From NCBI RefSeq assembly GCF_000282475.1, contig NZ_AKJF01000125.1:22120-86119 (forward strand): a DNA stretch of 64,000 nt, in the 5' to 3' direction. The notes below the pieces were generated by a model. It had not been told where the DNA came from. It worked only from the letters and a program-made list of their open reading frames with translations, and ran no database searches. Source of the DNA: Pseudomonas sp. GM78 (lineage in GTDB: Bacteria; Pseudomonadota; Gammaproteobacteria; Pseudomonadales; Pseudomonadaceae). This document shows, piece by piece, positions 1 through 8,675 of the stretch (positions are counted from its first letter, which is position 1; every line of letters starts with the position of its first letter). The position numbers and the translations under genes were made by a program.

Positions 1-729
1 GCCACTGTGACCTTCAGCATGAACAACAGCGAAATGAACGCCATTCGCCTGGCCAAGCTGACCGACGAAAACACCGACGCCAACTTCCTCGAATACTCGC
101 TGTACGGCCTGCCACTGCAAACCCAGCAGACTTTCATGATCATGGTGATGATCCCGATCGGCGTGCTGGTGATCCTGATCCTGCGCAACCTGATCGGCCT
201 GCAGACCCTCGGTACCTTTACCCCGGTACTGATCGCCCTGGCCTTTCGCGAGACCCAGCTCGGCTTCGGGATCGTGCTGTTTACCATCATCACGGCGCTG
301 GGGCTGTCGCTGCGTTCCTACCTTGAACACCTGAAGCTGCAGATGCTGCCGAGGCTGTCGGTGGTGCTGACGTTCGTGGTGGTGTTGATCGCGGCCATCA
401 GCCTGCTCAGCCACAAGCTCGGCCTGGAGCGCGGACTGTCGGTGGCGCTGTTCCCGATGGTGATCCTGACCATGACCATCGAACGCCTGTCGATCACCTG
501 GGAAGAACGCGGCGGCAGCCATGCCATGAAAGTGGCGATCGGCACGCTGTTCGCCGCGACGCTGGCGCACCTGATCATGACCATTCCGGAGCTGGTGTAC
601 TTCGTGTTCACCTTCCCGGCGATTCTGCTGATCATGGTGGGCTTCATGCTGGCCATGGGTCGCTACCGCGGCTACCGTTTGACCGAGCTGGTGCGTTTCA
701 AGGCCTTCCTGAAGAAGGCTGACGCCTGA
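1..729 (+). CDS. 7TM domain protein of the inactive-transglutaminase family (5' truncated by window)
   Basis: Only the last ~242 codons are present; the frame is open to base 1, so the gene begins upstream of the window. The visible part is almost wholly hydrophobic, with about seven membrane segments in succession, and matches the C-terminal 7TM module found fused to a catalytically dead transglutaminase domain in gamma-proteobacteria (recognised from memory). Its stop codon overlaps by one base the start of a RimK-like ATP-grasp ligase, the usual partner of this family, so the two are co-translated. The proposed role is membrane anchoring or export for a peptide-ligating enzyme; no product is known to me. 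The N-terminal inactive transglutaminase domain itself cannot be seen here. Confidence 0.82.
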   Translation, partial: ATVTFSMNNSEMNAIRLAKLTDENTDANFLEYSLYGLPLQTQQTFMIMVMIPIGVLVILILRNLIGLQTLGTFTPVLIALAFRETQLGFGIVLFTIITALGLSLRSYLEHLKLQMLPRLSVVLTFVVVLIAAISLLSHKLGLERGLSVALFPMVILTMTIERLSITWEERGGSHAMKVAIGTLFAATLAHLIMTIPELVYFVFTFPAILLIMVGFMLAMGRYRGYRLTELVRFKAFLKKADA

Positions 730-1715
730 TGTTCGGCTTCTGGAAGACCTGGAAAGCCCTGGAGGCCCGGGGCATCATGGGCATCAACCGACGTAACGCG
801 GACTACGTGCTCAAGTACAACAAGCGCAGCCTGTACCCGATCGTCGATGACAAGATCATCACCAAGGAACGCGCGATTGCCGCTGGCATCCATGTGCCAC
901 AGCTATATGGCGTGATCTCCACCGAAAAGGAAATCGACAAGCTTGGCGAGATCATCGACGGGCGCACCGATTTCGTGATCAAGCCGGCCCAGGGCGCTGG
1001 CGGCGACGGCATCATCGTCATCGCCGACCGTTTCGAGGGCCGCTACCGCACGGTGTCCGGCAAGATCATCGGCCACGAAGAGCTCGAACACCATATCTCC
1101 AGCATCCTCACCGGCCTGTATTCCCTGGGCGGGCATCGCGACCGTGCACTGATCGAATACCGGGTGATCCCGGACCAGATCTTCAAGAGCATCAGCTACG
1201 AAGGTGTGCCGGACATTCGCATCATCGTATTGATGGGCTATCCGGTCATGGCCATGCTGCGCTTGCCCACCCGTCAGTCCGGCGGCAAGGCCAACCTGCA
1301 CCAGGGCGCCATCGGTGTCGGTGTCGACCTGGCCACCGGCCTGACCCTGCGCGGCACCTGGCTGAACAACATCATTACCAAGCACCCGGACACCACCAAC
1401 GCGGTGGATGGCGTGCAGCTGCCCTACTGGGACGGCTTCATGAAGCTCGCGGCAGGTTGTTACGAGCTGTGCGGGCTGGGCTACATCGGTGTCGACATGG
1501 TGCTGGACCAGGAGAAAGGCCCCCTGATCCTCGAGCTCAACGCAAGGCCCGGCCTGAACATCCAGATTGCCAATGATTGCGGCCTGACATTGCGCACCCA
1601 TGCGGTCGAGGCGCGGCTGGAAGACTTGAAGGCACGTGGCGTGACAGAAACCGTCGAAGAACGCATGGCGTTTGTGCAGGAGATGTTCGGGCATATTCCG
1701 CCGGTCGAAGGTTGA
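729..1715 (+). CDS. RimK-like ATP-grasp protein (alpha-L-glutamate ligase-like)
   Basis: Encodes 328 residues of an ATP-grasp enzyme. Visible hallmarks are an N-terminal substrate region, the nucleotide-binding stretch VIKPAQGAGGDGIIVI (around residues 86-101), and the C-terminal metal-binding segment ending LILELNARPGLNIQIAN (around 266-282), in which Glu and Asn would hold Mg2+. ATP-grasp enzymes of the RimK group join a carboxylate to an amine through an acylphosphate; the substrates here are unknown. The start ATG overlaps the stop of the upstream 7TM gene (TGATG), indicating translational coupling. It belongs to the group routinely annotated as alpha-L-glutamate ligase-like protein; true RimK modification of ribosomal protein S6 is not implied. 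Confidence 0.88.
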   Translation: MFGFWKTWKALEARGIMGINRRNADYVLKYNKRSLYPIVDDKIITKERAIAAGIHVPQLYGVISTEKEIDKLGEIIDGRTDFVIKPAQGAGGDGIIVIADRFEGRYRTVSGKIIGHEELEHHISSILTGLYSLGGHRDRALIEYRVIPDQIFKSISYEGVPDIRIIVLMGYPVMAMLRLPTRQSGGKANLHQGAIGVGVDLATGLTLRGTWLNNIITKHPDTTNAVDGVQLPYWDGFMKLAAGCYELCGLGYIGVDMVLDQEKGPLILELNARPGLNIQIANDCGLTLRTHAVEARLEDLKARGVTETVEERMAFVQEMFGHIPPVEG

Positions 1716-1726
1716 TCCCCCCTGCT

Positions 1727-1832
1727 GATCGTTCCCATGCTCTGCGTGGGAATGCAGCCCGGGACGCTCCACGTCCCAAAGCGGACGCAGAGCGTCCATT
1801 GAGGCATTCCTTTGCGGCGCGTGGGAACGATC
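1727..1832. repeat. Dispersed palindromic repeat, family A, copy 1
   Basis: A ~106-bp element bounded by GATCGTTCCCA and TGGGAACGATC, with an inner pair of GC-rich inverted segments around the GGGACG / CGTCC motifs. Near-identical copies lie at 57827-57931 (full) and 3265-3315 (half). The right part of this copy is degraded, with TTTGCGGCGC where copy 3 has the CCACGCAGAG stem. It sits in the gap between the ATP-grasp gene and pabB. Confidence 0.8.
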
Positions 1833-1914
1833 GATTCCCCAACATCCCTCTAGGAGCAATTCCCCGAGGGGACTACAATCGCCACCCCGCCTCGATGGCT
1901 GATCCAACCCGCCC

Positions 1915-3258
1915 ATGCTGACCTGTTCCGTACACCCGCTGCCCTATCGCGCCAACCCTGCCGACTACTTCGCGGCCATTCGGCATGCCCCCGGTGCCGT
2001 GCTGCTCGACAGCGGCCGCCCGAGTGCCGAACGCGGGCGCTTTGACCTGCTCAGCGCCTGGCCGCTGGAACAACTGGCGGTCGCGCCTGATGAACGTGGC
2101 AGCGATTTCCTGCAACGCCTTCGGGACAATCTGACGCGACTGGGAGAAGCATCGCTGCCCGCACCTTATGAGTTGCCGTTCGCCGGTGGCTTGATCGGTT
2201 ACCTGAGTTACGACTTCGGCCGCCACCTGGAAAACCTGCCGAGCCAGGCCCTGGATGACCTGCAGTTGCCGGATGCGCGCTTCGGCCTGTACGACTGGGC
2301 GCTGATCAGCGATCACCACCAGGCCACCAGCCAATTGGTGTTTCACCCGACGCTGGCCGACAGCGAGCGCCAGCGCCTGATCCAGCTGTTCAGCCAGCCC
2401 GCCGCTGAAGCGCTCGAGCCGTTCAAGCTGCAAGCGCCGATGAATGCCGACCTGAACGCTGACCAGTATCGCCAGGCGATCGAGCGCATCCAGCAATACA
2501 TCCAGGCCGGCGACTGTTATCAGGTCAATTTCGCCCAACGCTTCCGCGCGCCCTGCCAGGGTGATCCCTGGACGGCGTACTGCGCGTTGCGATTGGCGTG
2601 CCCAACGCCGTTTTCCGGCTTCCAGAGCCTGCCCGACGGCGGCGCGGTGCTGAGCCTGTCACCGGAGCGCTTCGTCAAAGTCAGCGAGCGTCATGTGGAA
2701 ACCCGCCCGATCAAAGGCACGCGCCCACGCGGCCTGACCGCTGCCGAGGACGCGGCAAACGCCGCCGAACTGCTGGCCAGCCCCAAGGACCGCGCGGAAA
2801 ACCTGATGATCGTCGACCTGTTGCGCAACGACCTCGGTCGCACCTGCCGCACCGGTTCAGTTCGTGTGCCTGAGTTGTTCAGCCTGGAAAGCTACCCGAA
2901 TGTGCATCACCTGGTGAGCAGCGTGACCGGCGAACTGGCGGATGATCGGGATGCGCTGGACCTGATCGCCGGCAGCTTCCCGGGAGGCTCGATTACCGGC
3001 GCACCGAAAATTCGCTCGATGCAGATCATCGACGAGCTGGAGCCTACTCGGCGCGGACTGTATTGCGGCTCACTGTTGTACCTGGACGTGCGCGGCGAGA
3101 TGGACAGCTCCATCGCGATTCGCAGCTTGCTGGTCAAGGATGGGCAGGTGTGTTGCTGGGGCGGCGGCGGGATCGTCGCCGATTCGGAGTGGCAGGCCGA
3201 GTATCAGGAGTCGATCACCAAGGTGAAGGTGTTGCTCGATACCCTGCAAAACCTGTAA
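1915..3258 (+). CDS. pabB: Aminodeoxychorismate synthase component I
   Basis: Encodes 447 residues. With PabA it converts chorismate and glutamine to 4-amino-4-deoxychorismate for folate synthesis. The N-terminal domain carries LIGYLSYDFGRHLE; the C-terminal chorismate-binding domain has AGDCYQVNFAQRF, the PIKGTRPRG motif whose Lys distinguishes PabB from anthranilate synthase (PIAGT), then GGSITGAPK and a final GGGIVADS. Length fits stand-alone PabB. No strong Shine-Dalgarno sequence precedes the ATG; the start was kept because the N-terminus aligns with the family. A half copy of repeat A follows the stop, and thrH converges from the other side. Confidence 0.93.
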   Translation: MLTCSVHPLPYRANPADYFAAIRHAPGAVLLDSGRPSAERGRFDLLSAWPLEQLAVAPDERGSDFLQRLRDNLTRLGEASLPAPYELPFAGGLIGYLSYDFGRHLENLPSQALDDLQLPDARFGLYDWALISDHHQATSQLVFHPTLADSERQRLIQLFSQPAAEALEPFKLQAPMNADLNADQYRQAIERIQQYIQAGDCYQVNFAQRFRAPCQGDPWTAYCALRLACPTPFSGFQSLPDGGAVLSLSPERFVKVSERHVETRPIKGTRPRGLTAAEDAANAAELLASPKDRAENLMIVDLLRNDLGRTCRTGSVRVPELFSLESYPNVHHLVSSVTGELADDRDALDLIAGSFPGGSITGAPKIRSMQIIDELEPTRRGLYCGSLLYLDVRGEMDSSIAIRSLLVKDGQVCCWGGGGIVADSEWQAEYQESITKVKVLLDTLQNL

Positions 3259-3264
3259 CCCACT

Positions 3265-3315
3265 GGGACGCGGAGCGTCCCGGGCTGCATTCCCACGCAG
3301 AGCGTGGGAACGATC
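3265..3315. repeat. Dispersed palindromic repeat, family A, half copy
   Basis: About 51 bp equal to one half of the family A element, in the opposite orientation to the left half of copy 1. It contains two hairpins (GGGACGCGGAGCGTCCC and the TTCCCACGC / GCGTGGGAA pair) and fills the space between the convergent pabB and thrH stops, where it may act as a bidirectional transcription barrier. Confidence 0.75.
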
Positions 3316-3325
3316 ATTGCGCAGC

Positions 3326-3943
3326 CTAGAGGCTCAAGGTACGGTTGGAAGCCTTGATGAATTCCTGCTTCAGTTCTTCAAACGTATGCACCGCCGGGAA
3401 CTGCGGGAACTCGGCAATCACGTTGTCCGGCGCATGGAACAGAATCCCGGCGTCCGCCTCACCCAGCATGGTGGTGTCGTTGTAGGAATCCCCTGCTGCA
3501 ATCACCCGGTAGTACAGGCTCTTGAACGCCAGCACCGACTGACGCTTCGGATCTTTCTGACGCAGCTGATAGCCGGTCACCCGACCGGTATCGTCAGTAA
3601 CCAGACGATGGCAAAGCAAGGTCGGGAAGCCGAGCTGGCGCATCAGCGGCTGGGAAAACTCATAGAAGGTGTCCGACAGAATCACCACCTGGAAGCGCTC
3701 ACGCAGCCAGTCGACGAACTCGACGGCACCCTCCAGCGGCTTGAGCGTGGCGATCACTTCCTGGATGTCGGCGAGCTTCAGGCCGTGCTCGTCGAGAATC
3801 CGCAAGCGCTGCTTCATCAGCACGTCGTAGTCGGGAATGTCCCGGGTGGTGGCCCTGAGGGATTCGATCCCGGTTTTTTCGGCGAAGGCGATCCAGATTT
3901 CCGGGACCAGCACACCTTCAAGATCCAGACAGGCAATTTCCAC
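3326..3943 (-). CDS. thrH: ThrH: phosphoserine phosphatase / homoserine phosphotransferase
   Basis: Encodes 205 residues from a GTG start (reads VEIACLDLEG; ThrH proteins begin at this point). A GGGAG ribosome site lies 7 bases upstream, and the longer open frame running into cysH is not used. It is a HAD-superfamily enzyme: the nucleophilic aspartate is in CLDLEG (D7), motif II is VVILSDTFYEF, and motif III/IV includes AAGDSYNDTTML. Pseudomonas ThrH dephosphorylates phosphoserine and can transfer the phosphate to homoserine, bypassing ThrB. It is divergently placed from cysH with about 160 bp between the starts. Confidence 0.93.
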   Translation of the reverse strand: MEIACLDLEGVLVPEIWIAFAEKTGIESLRATTRDIPDYDVLMKQRLRILDEHGLKLADIQEVIATLKPLEGAVEFVDWLRERFQVVILSDTFYEFSQPLMRQLGFPTLLCHRLVTDDTGRVTGYQLRQKDPKRQSVLAFKSLYYRVIAAGDSYNDTTMLGEADAGILFHAPDNVIAEFPQFPAVHTFEELKQEFIKASNRTLSL

Positions 3944-4106
3944 AAGACACTCCCATTGGTATTGTTTATTGAGTCGAGCGAGCCCGAACTCTAGCGACAA
4001 CTCCCCCACCACGCAACGCACAGGACGCCCCGGCCAGTGCTGCTTTTTGTTAACATCGGCCCCATATAGAGCGCCCAGCGCCACCGACCTGTAGGAAGCC
4101 GCCCTG

Positions 4107-4841
4107 ATGAGCCCAACGTTCGACGTCGTGGAACTCGCCACGACCTATGCCAACAAATCCGCCCAGGACATCCTGAAACTCGCTTTTGCCGAGTTCGGCG
4201 ATGATCTGTGGATATCTTTCAGCGGCGCCGAAGACGTGGTGCTGGTGGACATGGCCTGGAAGCTGAACAAGAACGTCAAAGTGTTCAGCCTCGACACCGG
4301 CCGCTTGCATCCCGAAACCTACCGCTTCATCGATCAAGTGCGCGAGCACTACAAGATCGACATCGAACTGGTGTCGCCGGACTACACCAAACTCGAACCG
4401 TTCGTGAAAGAAAAAGGCCTGTTCAGTTTCTACAAGGACGGTCATGGCGAATGCTGCGGCATCCGCAAGATCGAACCGCTGCGTCGCAAGTTGTCTGGCG
4501 TGAAGGCCTGGGCCACCGGCCAACGCCGCGACCAGAGCCCGGGCACGCGCAGCGCCGTGGCTGTGATGGAAATCGATACCGCGTTCTCGACCCCGGAACG
4601 CACCCTGTACAAGTTCAACCCGCTGGCACAGATGACCAGCGAAGAGATCTGGGGTTACATCCGCATGCTGGAGCTGCCGTACAACAGCCTGCACGAACGC
4701 GGCTTCATCAGTATCGGCTGTGAGCCGTGCACCCGCCCGGTGTTGCCGAACCAGCACGAGCGTGAAGGCCGCTGGTGGTGGGAAGAAGCCACGCAGAAGG
4801 AATGCGGGCTGCATGCCGGCAATATCATCAGCAAGTCTTAA
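4107..4841 (+). CDS. cysH: Assimilatory APS reductase (phosphoadenylyl/adenylyl-sulfate reductase)
   Basis: Encodes 244 residues. It reduces activated sulfate to sulfite in cysteine biosynthesis, in the cytoplasm, with thioredoxin as donor. Two cysteine pairs, C116-C117 (GECCGIRK) and C205/C208 (GCEPCTRP), are the [4Fe-4S] ligands that mark the APS-using branch rather than the cluster-free enteric PAPS reductase. The C-terminal KECGLH motif (C233) holds the catalytic cysteine that forms the thiosulfonate. The P-loop-like region is [10 protein letters not shown] (36-45). The start ATG follows TGTAGGAAGCC and is supported by the family N-terminus. Transcribed away from thrH. Confidence 0.95.
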   Translation: MSPTFDVVELATTYANKSAQDILKLAFAEFGDDLWISFSGAEDVVLVDMAWKLNKNVKVFSLDTGRLHPETYRFIDQVREHYKIDIELVSPDYTKLEPFVKEKGLFSFYKDGHGECCGIRKIEPLRRKLSGVKAWATGQRRDQSPGTRSAVAVMEIDTAFSTPERTLYKFNPLAQMTSEEIWGYIRMLELPYNSLHERGFISIGCEPCTRPVLPNQHEREGRWWWEEATQKECGLHAGNIISKS

Positions 4842-5297
4842 CAGCGCTCTCACAGTAAATGTGTACACACAACTGTCACCATCGGTGCCATTTGTGTGTG
4901 CACTTTTTGTTTCCTCGCCCCAAAAAGTTACATTCCCCCGTCTGAAACGCCCTGCCACACCCCTCTGAAAAGCCACCCGTAGAAATAAATAACTGCTCGA
5001 TCGGTCAGCTTATATCGCCCGTTTTTCAGCGGTTTGCCGCCCATTGATAACAAAACGAAATCAGCCGCACATTCCATATATTCAGGACTGGCACGCATCT
5101 CGCTTAAGTGCATACATGTTTTGTATACAATCAATCCAAAACATACACACTCTGATCCGCAAGCCTGAAGCGCCCTATCCCGTACAGGCTGCAGATGCCC
5201 CGTAACCAATGATATTCGCTACCCCGCGACGAAGATTTGTCGAGCCATTGCGCTCATGCACAGTCATCGCGGCATCGAGCATCAGGAGCCTGCCGGA
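4842..5297. other. 456-bp intergenic region upstream of the NCS1 permease
   Basis: No convincing gene is seen; a 93-codon minus-strand frame here lacks family similarity that I recognise. The region is more AT-rich than its surroundings and holds two perfect 10-bp palindromes, TGTGTACACA (4860-4869) and TTGTATACAA (5121-5130), the latter nested in a larger inverted repeat. It probably contains the permease promoter and operator. Confidence 0.6.
5116..5144. promoter_or_regulatory. Nested palindromic operator upstream of NCS1 permease
   Basis: Perfect 8-bp arms ATGTTTTG (5116-5123) and CAAAACAT (5137-5144) enclose and overlap a perfect 10-bp palindrome TTGTATACAA (5121-5130). The core resembles GntR-family (FCD-type) operators of the form TnGTnnACnA. 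No GntR gene is in the window, so the cognate regulator would lie elsewhere. It lies about 155 bp upstream of the chosen start codon. Confidence 0.5.
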
Positions 5298-6839
5298 ATG
5301 CGTACAAGTCTTTCCAATAACAATATCGCGCTGGATCTACCCTCCCCCCACTCCACTCCAACCACCGGTGATCAAACACTGCAATGCCCCGTGGTACTGA
5401 GCCCTCGCCTGCATAACAAGGACCTGGCGCCGACCAAGGCCGAAGGTCGACGCTGGGGCCGCTACAGCATCTTCGCGCTGTGGACCAACGATGTGCACAA
5501 CATCGCCAACTACTCGTTTGCCATTGGCCTTTACGCCCTGGGCCTGGGCGGCTGGCAGATTCTCCTGTCCCTGGGCATCGGCGCGGCGCTGGTGTACTGC
5601 TTCATGAACCTGTCGGGCTACATGGGCCAGAAGACCGGCGTGCCGTTTCCGGTCATCAGCCGGATCAGTTTCGGCATCCACGGCGCGCAAATTCCTGCCT
5701 TGATCCGCGCCGTGATCGCCATCGCCTGGTTCGGCATCCAGACGTACCTGGCCTCGGTCGTGTTCCGCGTCCTGCTGACCGCCATCCACCCCGGATTCGC
5801 CGAGTACGATCAGGATTCGATCCTCGGCCTGTCGAGCCTGGGCTGGGTGTGTTTCGTGGCGATCTGGCTGGTGCAGCTGGCGATCCTTGCCTACGGCATG
5901 GAAATGGTTCGGCGCTACGAGGCCTTTGCTGGCCCGGTGATCCTGCTGACCGTCGCTGCCCTCGCCGCGTGGATGTACTTCCAGGCCAATGCGACCATCG
6001 CCTGGTCGATCCGCGAGCCACTGAGCGGTGGCGAGATGTGGCGCAACATCTTTGCCGGCGGTGCGTTGTGGCTGGCGATCTACGGCACGCTGATCCTCAA
6101 TTTCTGCGACTTCGCCCGCTCTTCGCCGTGCCGCAAGACCATCAAGGTCGGAAACTTCTGGGGCCTGCCGGTGAACATCCTGGTGTTTGCCGCCATCACC
6201 GTCCTGCTGTGTGGCGCGCAATTCCAGATCAATGGCCACATCATTGAAAGCCCTACCGAGATCATCGCCTCGATCCCCAATACCTTCTTTCTGGTCCTGG
6301 GCTGCCTGGCGTTCCTGATCGTCACTGTCGCGGTCAACATCATGGCCAACTTCGTCGCCCCGGCCTTTGTCCTCAGCAACCTGGCGCCCAAATACCTGAC
6401 GTTCCGTCGTGCCGGGCTGATCAGCGCGACCATCGCCGTGCTGATCCTGCCATGGAACCTCTATAACAGCCCGCTGGTGATCGTCTACTTCCTCTCCGGC
6501 CTGGGCGCCCTGCTCGGTCCGCTGTACGGCGTGATCATGGTCGACTACTGGCTCGTACGAAAAGGCCAGGTCAACGTGCCGCAGTTGTACAGCGAAGACC
6601 CGAGCGGCGCCTATTACTACAGCCGCGGGGTCAACCTGCGCGCCGTGGCGGCCTTCATTCCCGCCGCACTGATCGCCATCGTCCTGGCGTTGGTGCCGGG
6701 TTTCCACCTGGTGTCGCCGTTCTCCTGGCTGATCGGTGCCGGGATTGCCGGGATGCTCTACCTGATCATCGCCAAGCGCCAACCTCACTACGCCGACGTC
6801 AGCGGTGAAGCCATCGCCGTAGACAACGTCAGCCATTGA
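5298..6839 (+). CDS. NCS1-family nucleobase/hydantoin:cation symporter
   Basis: Encodes 513 residues with about twelve membrane segments. The segment GRYSIFALWTNDVHNIANYSFAIGL (given here in two parts: GRYSIFALWTND, VHNIANYSFAIGL) is the typical first transmembrane region of nucleobase-cation-symport-1 permeases, followed by KTGVPFPVISRISFGIHGAQIPALIRA in shorter recognisable pieces (GVPFPV, FGIHG). Family members import uracil, allantoin, hydantoins, cytosine or purines with Na+ or H+. The start is chosen at the ATG nine bases after AGGAG (5284-5288); a longer frame from 5256 lacks a ribosome site. The adjoining racemase-like gene suggests a hydantoin- or allantoin-type substrate, but this is inference. 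Confidence 0.85.
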   Translation: MRTSLSNNNIALDLPSPHSTPTTGDQTLQCPVVLSPRLHNKDLAPTKAEGRRWGRYSIFALWTNDVHNIANYSFAIGLYALGLGGWQILLSLGIGAALVYCFMNLSGYMGQKTGVPFPVISRISFGIHGAQIPALIRAVIAIAWFGIQTYLASVVFRVLLTAIHPGFAEYDQDSILGLSSLGWVCFVAIWLVQLAILAYGMEMVRRYEAFAGPVILLTVAALAAWMYFQANATIAWSIREPLSGGEMWRNIFAGGALWLAIYGTLILNFCDFARSSPCRKTIKVGNFWGLPVNILVFAAITVLLCGAQFQINGHIIESPTEIIASIPNTFFLVLGCLAFLIVTVAVNIMANFVAPAFVLSNLAPKYLTFRRAGLISATIAVLILPWNLYNSPLVIVYFLSGLGALLGPLYGVIMVDYWLVRKGQVNVPQLYSEDPSGAYYYSRGVNLRAVAAFIPAALIAIVLALVPGFHLVSPFSWLIGAGIAGMLYLIIAKRQPHYADVSGEAIAVDNVSH

Positions 6840-6895
6840 CTCCATCGCGGCCCGGCAGCGTCGGGCCGCTGAACCACCCGCTATAAGGAATTCCC

Positions 6896-7624
6896 ATGCG
6901 TATTCTCGTGGTCAACGTCAACACCACCGAATCCATCACCCAGGCCATCGCCCGCTCGGCCCAGGCCGTAGCCGCGCCAGGCACGGAAATCGTTGGCCTG
7001 ACGCCCTACTTCGGCGCCGACTCGGTCGAAGGCAACTTCGAAAGCTACCTGGCCGCGATTGCGGTGATGGATCGGGTCATGGCCTACGACCAGCCCTTCG
7101 ATGCCGTCATCCAGGCCGGCTACGGCGAACACGGCCGTGAAGGCCTGCAGGAATTGCTCAACGTACCGGTGGTGGACATCACCGACGCGGCAGCGAGCAC
7201 CGCGATGTTTCTCGGCCATGCCTACTCGGTCGTCACCACCCTCGACCGCACCGTTCCGTTGATCGAAGATCGCCTGAAACTGTCCGGGTTGTGGGACCGC
7301 TGTGCCTCGGTGCGGGCCAGTGGCCTGGCGGTGCTGGAACTGGAGCACGAGCCACAACGCGCGCTGGAGGCCATCGTGCATCAGGCTGAACTGGCGGTGA
7401 CCCAGGACAAGGCCGAAGTGATTTGCCTGGGTTGTGGCGGCATGGCCGGGCTGGATGAGCAAATTCGCCAGCGCACCGGGGTGCCGGTCATCGATGGTGT
7501 GACGGCGGCGGTGACCATTGCCGAATCGCTGGTGCGGTTGGGGTTGTCGACGTCCAAGGTGCGGACATATGCGACCCCGCGGCCGAAGCACATCATTGGC
7601 TGGCCGGGGCGGTTTGGCAGATAG
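6896..7624 (+). CDS. Asp/Glu/hydantoin racemase-superfamily protein lacking the first catalytic cysteine
   Basis: Encodes 242 residues of the aspartate/glutamate racemase fold, nearest to hydantoin/allantoin racemases (N-terminus MRILVVNVNTTESIT, C-terminal LGCGGMAGLDEQI). These enzymes use two cysteines as acid and base. The second is present (C180 in LGCGGM), but the first position reads AGYGEHGREG where hydantoin racemases have ACFGDPG, so G75 replaces the cysteine. The Gly/Cys arrangement resembles arylmalonate decarboxylase, and the protein may be a one-base enzyme or a non-racemase. It lies 56 bp after the permease with AAGGAA upstream, and is probably in the same operon. Confidence 0.8.
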   Translation: MRILVVNVNTTESITQAIARSAQAVAAPGTEIVGLTPYFGADSVEGNFESYLAAIAVMDRVMAYDQPFDAVIQAGYGEHGREGLQELLNVPVVDITDAAASTAMFLGHAYSVVTTLDRTVPLIEDRLKLSGLWDRCASVRASGLAVLELEHEPQRALEAIVHQAELAVTQDKAEVICLGCGGMAGLDEQIRQRTGVPVIDGVTAAVTIAESLVRLGLSTSKVRTYATPRPKHIIGWPGRFGR

Positions 7625-7640
7625 TCCGCGTTATCGTTCT

Positions 7641-7713
7641 TCGCGAGCAGGCTCACTCCTACAGGGGATTTGTGAGCGACACTGATCCCCTGTAGGAGTG
7701 AGCCTGCTCGCGA
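7641..7713. repeat. REP-type doublet, family B (28-bp perfect arms)
   Basis: Arms 7641-7668 and 7686-7713 are perfect inverted repeats, built on TCGCGAGCAGGCTCACTCC and its complement, separated by 17 bp. This is the common Pseudomonas extragenic palindrome containing GAGCAGGCT / TGTAGGAG. It lies between the stops of the convergent racemase and LysR genes. Confidence 0.85.
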
Positions 7714-7740
7714 TGGCCACACCTCGCTAATGAGCCAGAC

Positions 7741-8664
7741 TCAAATAGCACTGAACCTCTGCCCCAACCCCTGCCCGGCAAACTGCTCGATAATGAAATC
7801 CACAAACGCCCGCGTCTTGCCCGGCAGCAGCTTGTGTTCAGCGTAATAGATAGAAATATTGCCATCATCGACATACCACTCCGGTAACACCCTCTCCAAC
7901 GTCCCCGCCTCCAGATAACCCACGGCAAACGGCATACTCACCAGTGCAATGCCCAAGCCCTGGGCGGCCGTGGCGCAGGCCGCCTCCGAATCGCTCATGG
8001 TCATCCGCGCCTTGAGCGTCAGCGGGCTGTGTTGTCGGGTGCGGCTGGTCAACTGCCAGGAACGCACGCGGCCGGTCTGCGGCGAGCGGATGAGGATGCC
8101 GTCGTGAAGCTTGAGATCATCGGGTTCAAGGATCGCTTCGTGCGCCGCCAGGTAACCGGCTGAGGCCACCAACACGCGATGGGCCGGGGTCAGCTTGCGC
8201 GCCACCACCCCTTGAGGCAGTTCGAAGCCGCCACCAATCGCGGCGTCGAAACCCTGGGCGATCAGGTCGACCTGACGATTATCGAAATGCCAGTCCGGGT
8301 TGATCGCCGGAAAGCGCCGCAAAAACTCCCCGAGCAGCGGCACGATGTATAAACGCCCGAACACGGTGCCCATGCTGACTTTCAACGTGCCCGCTGGACG
8401 CCCCTCGGCGCTGGCGAGATTGGCCACGGCATTCTGGATCGTGTGCAGGCTGGCGCTGACTTCGCTTAAAAACAGCTGCCCGGCCTCGGTCAGCGTCAGG
8501 CTGCGGGTGCTGCGCTGAAACAACCGTACCCCCAGCCGAGCTTCCAGCTTGGCTACGCTCTTGCCCACGGCCGCCGGCGTCAGGCTCAAGCGTCGCGCGG
8601 CCTCGGCAAAGCTGCCGACCTCGGCACTGCGTACAAAGCATTCGATACTGCTGAAGGTTTCCAT
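7741..8664 (-). CDS. LysR-family transcriptional regulator
   Basis: Encodes about 307 residues (310 if the ATG at 8673 is used). The N-terminal winged helix-turn-helix is plain: FSSIECFVRSAEVGSF, then AARRLSLTPAAVGKSVAKLE and LFQRSTRSLTLTEAG. The rest is the periplasmic-binding-like effector domain. The ATG at 8664 was chosen because LysR proteins usually begin with Met just before this phenylalanine-rich stretch, and a palindrome abuts the upstream ATG. It is divergent from the SDR gene at 8790, a common pairing in Pseudomonas, so it probably controls that gene; the effector is unknown. Confidence 0.88.
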   Translation of the reverse strand: METFSSIECFVRSAEVGSFAEAARRLSLTPAAVGKSVAKLEARLGVRLFQRSTRSLTLTEAGQLFLSEVSASLHTIQNAVANLASAEGRPAGTLKVSMGTVFGRLYIVPLLGEFLRRFPAINPDWHFDNRQVDLIAQGFDAAIGGGFELPQGVVARKLTPAHRVLVASAGYLAAHEAILEPDDLKLHDGILIRSPQTGRVRSWQLTSRTRQHSPLTLKARMTMSDSEAACATAAQGLGIALVSMPFAVGYLEAGTLERVLPEWYVDDGNISIYYAEHKLLPGKTRAFVDFIIEQFAGQGLGQRFSAI

Positions 8665-8675
8665 AGGCGCCATTA

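Noticed and set aside
3944-4141. N-terminal extension of thrH into cysH
   Set aside because: ThrH proteins start at the GTG at 3943, which has a good ribosome site; the extension is antisense to cysH.
4928-5209. 93-codon minus-strand frame upstream of the permease
   Set aside because: No ribosome site, no recognised similarity, and it covers the palindromic operator region.
5337-6845. 502-codon minus-strand frame opposite the NCS1 permease
   Set aside because: Antisense shadow rich in Asp, His and Gly, typical of the complement of membrane-protein codons.
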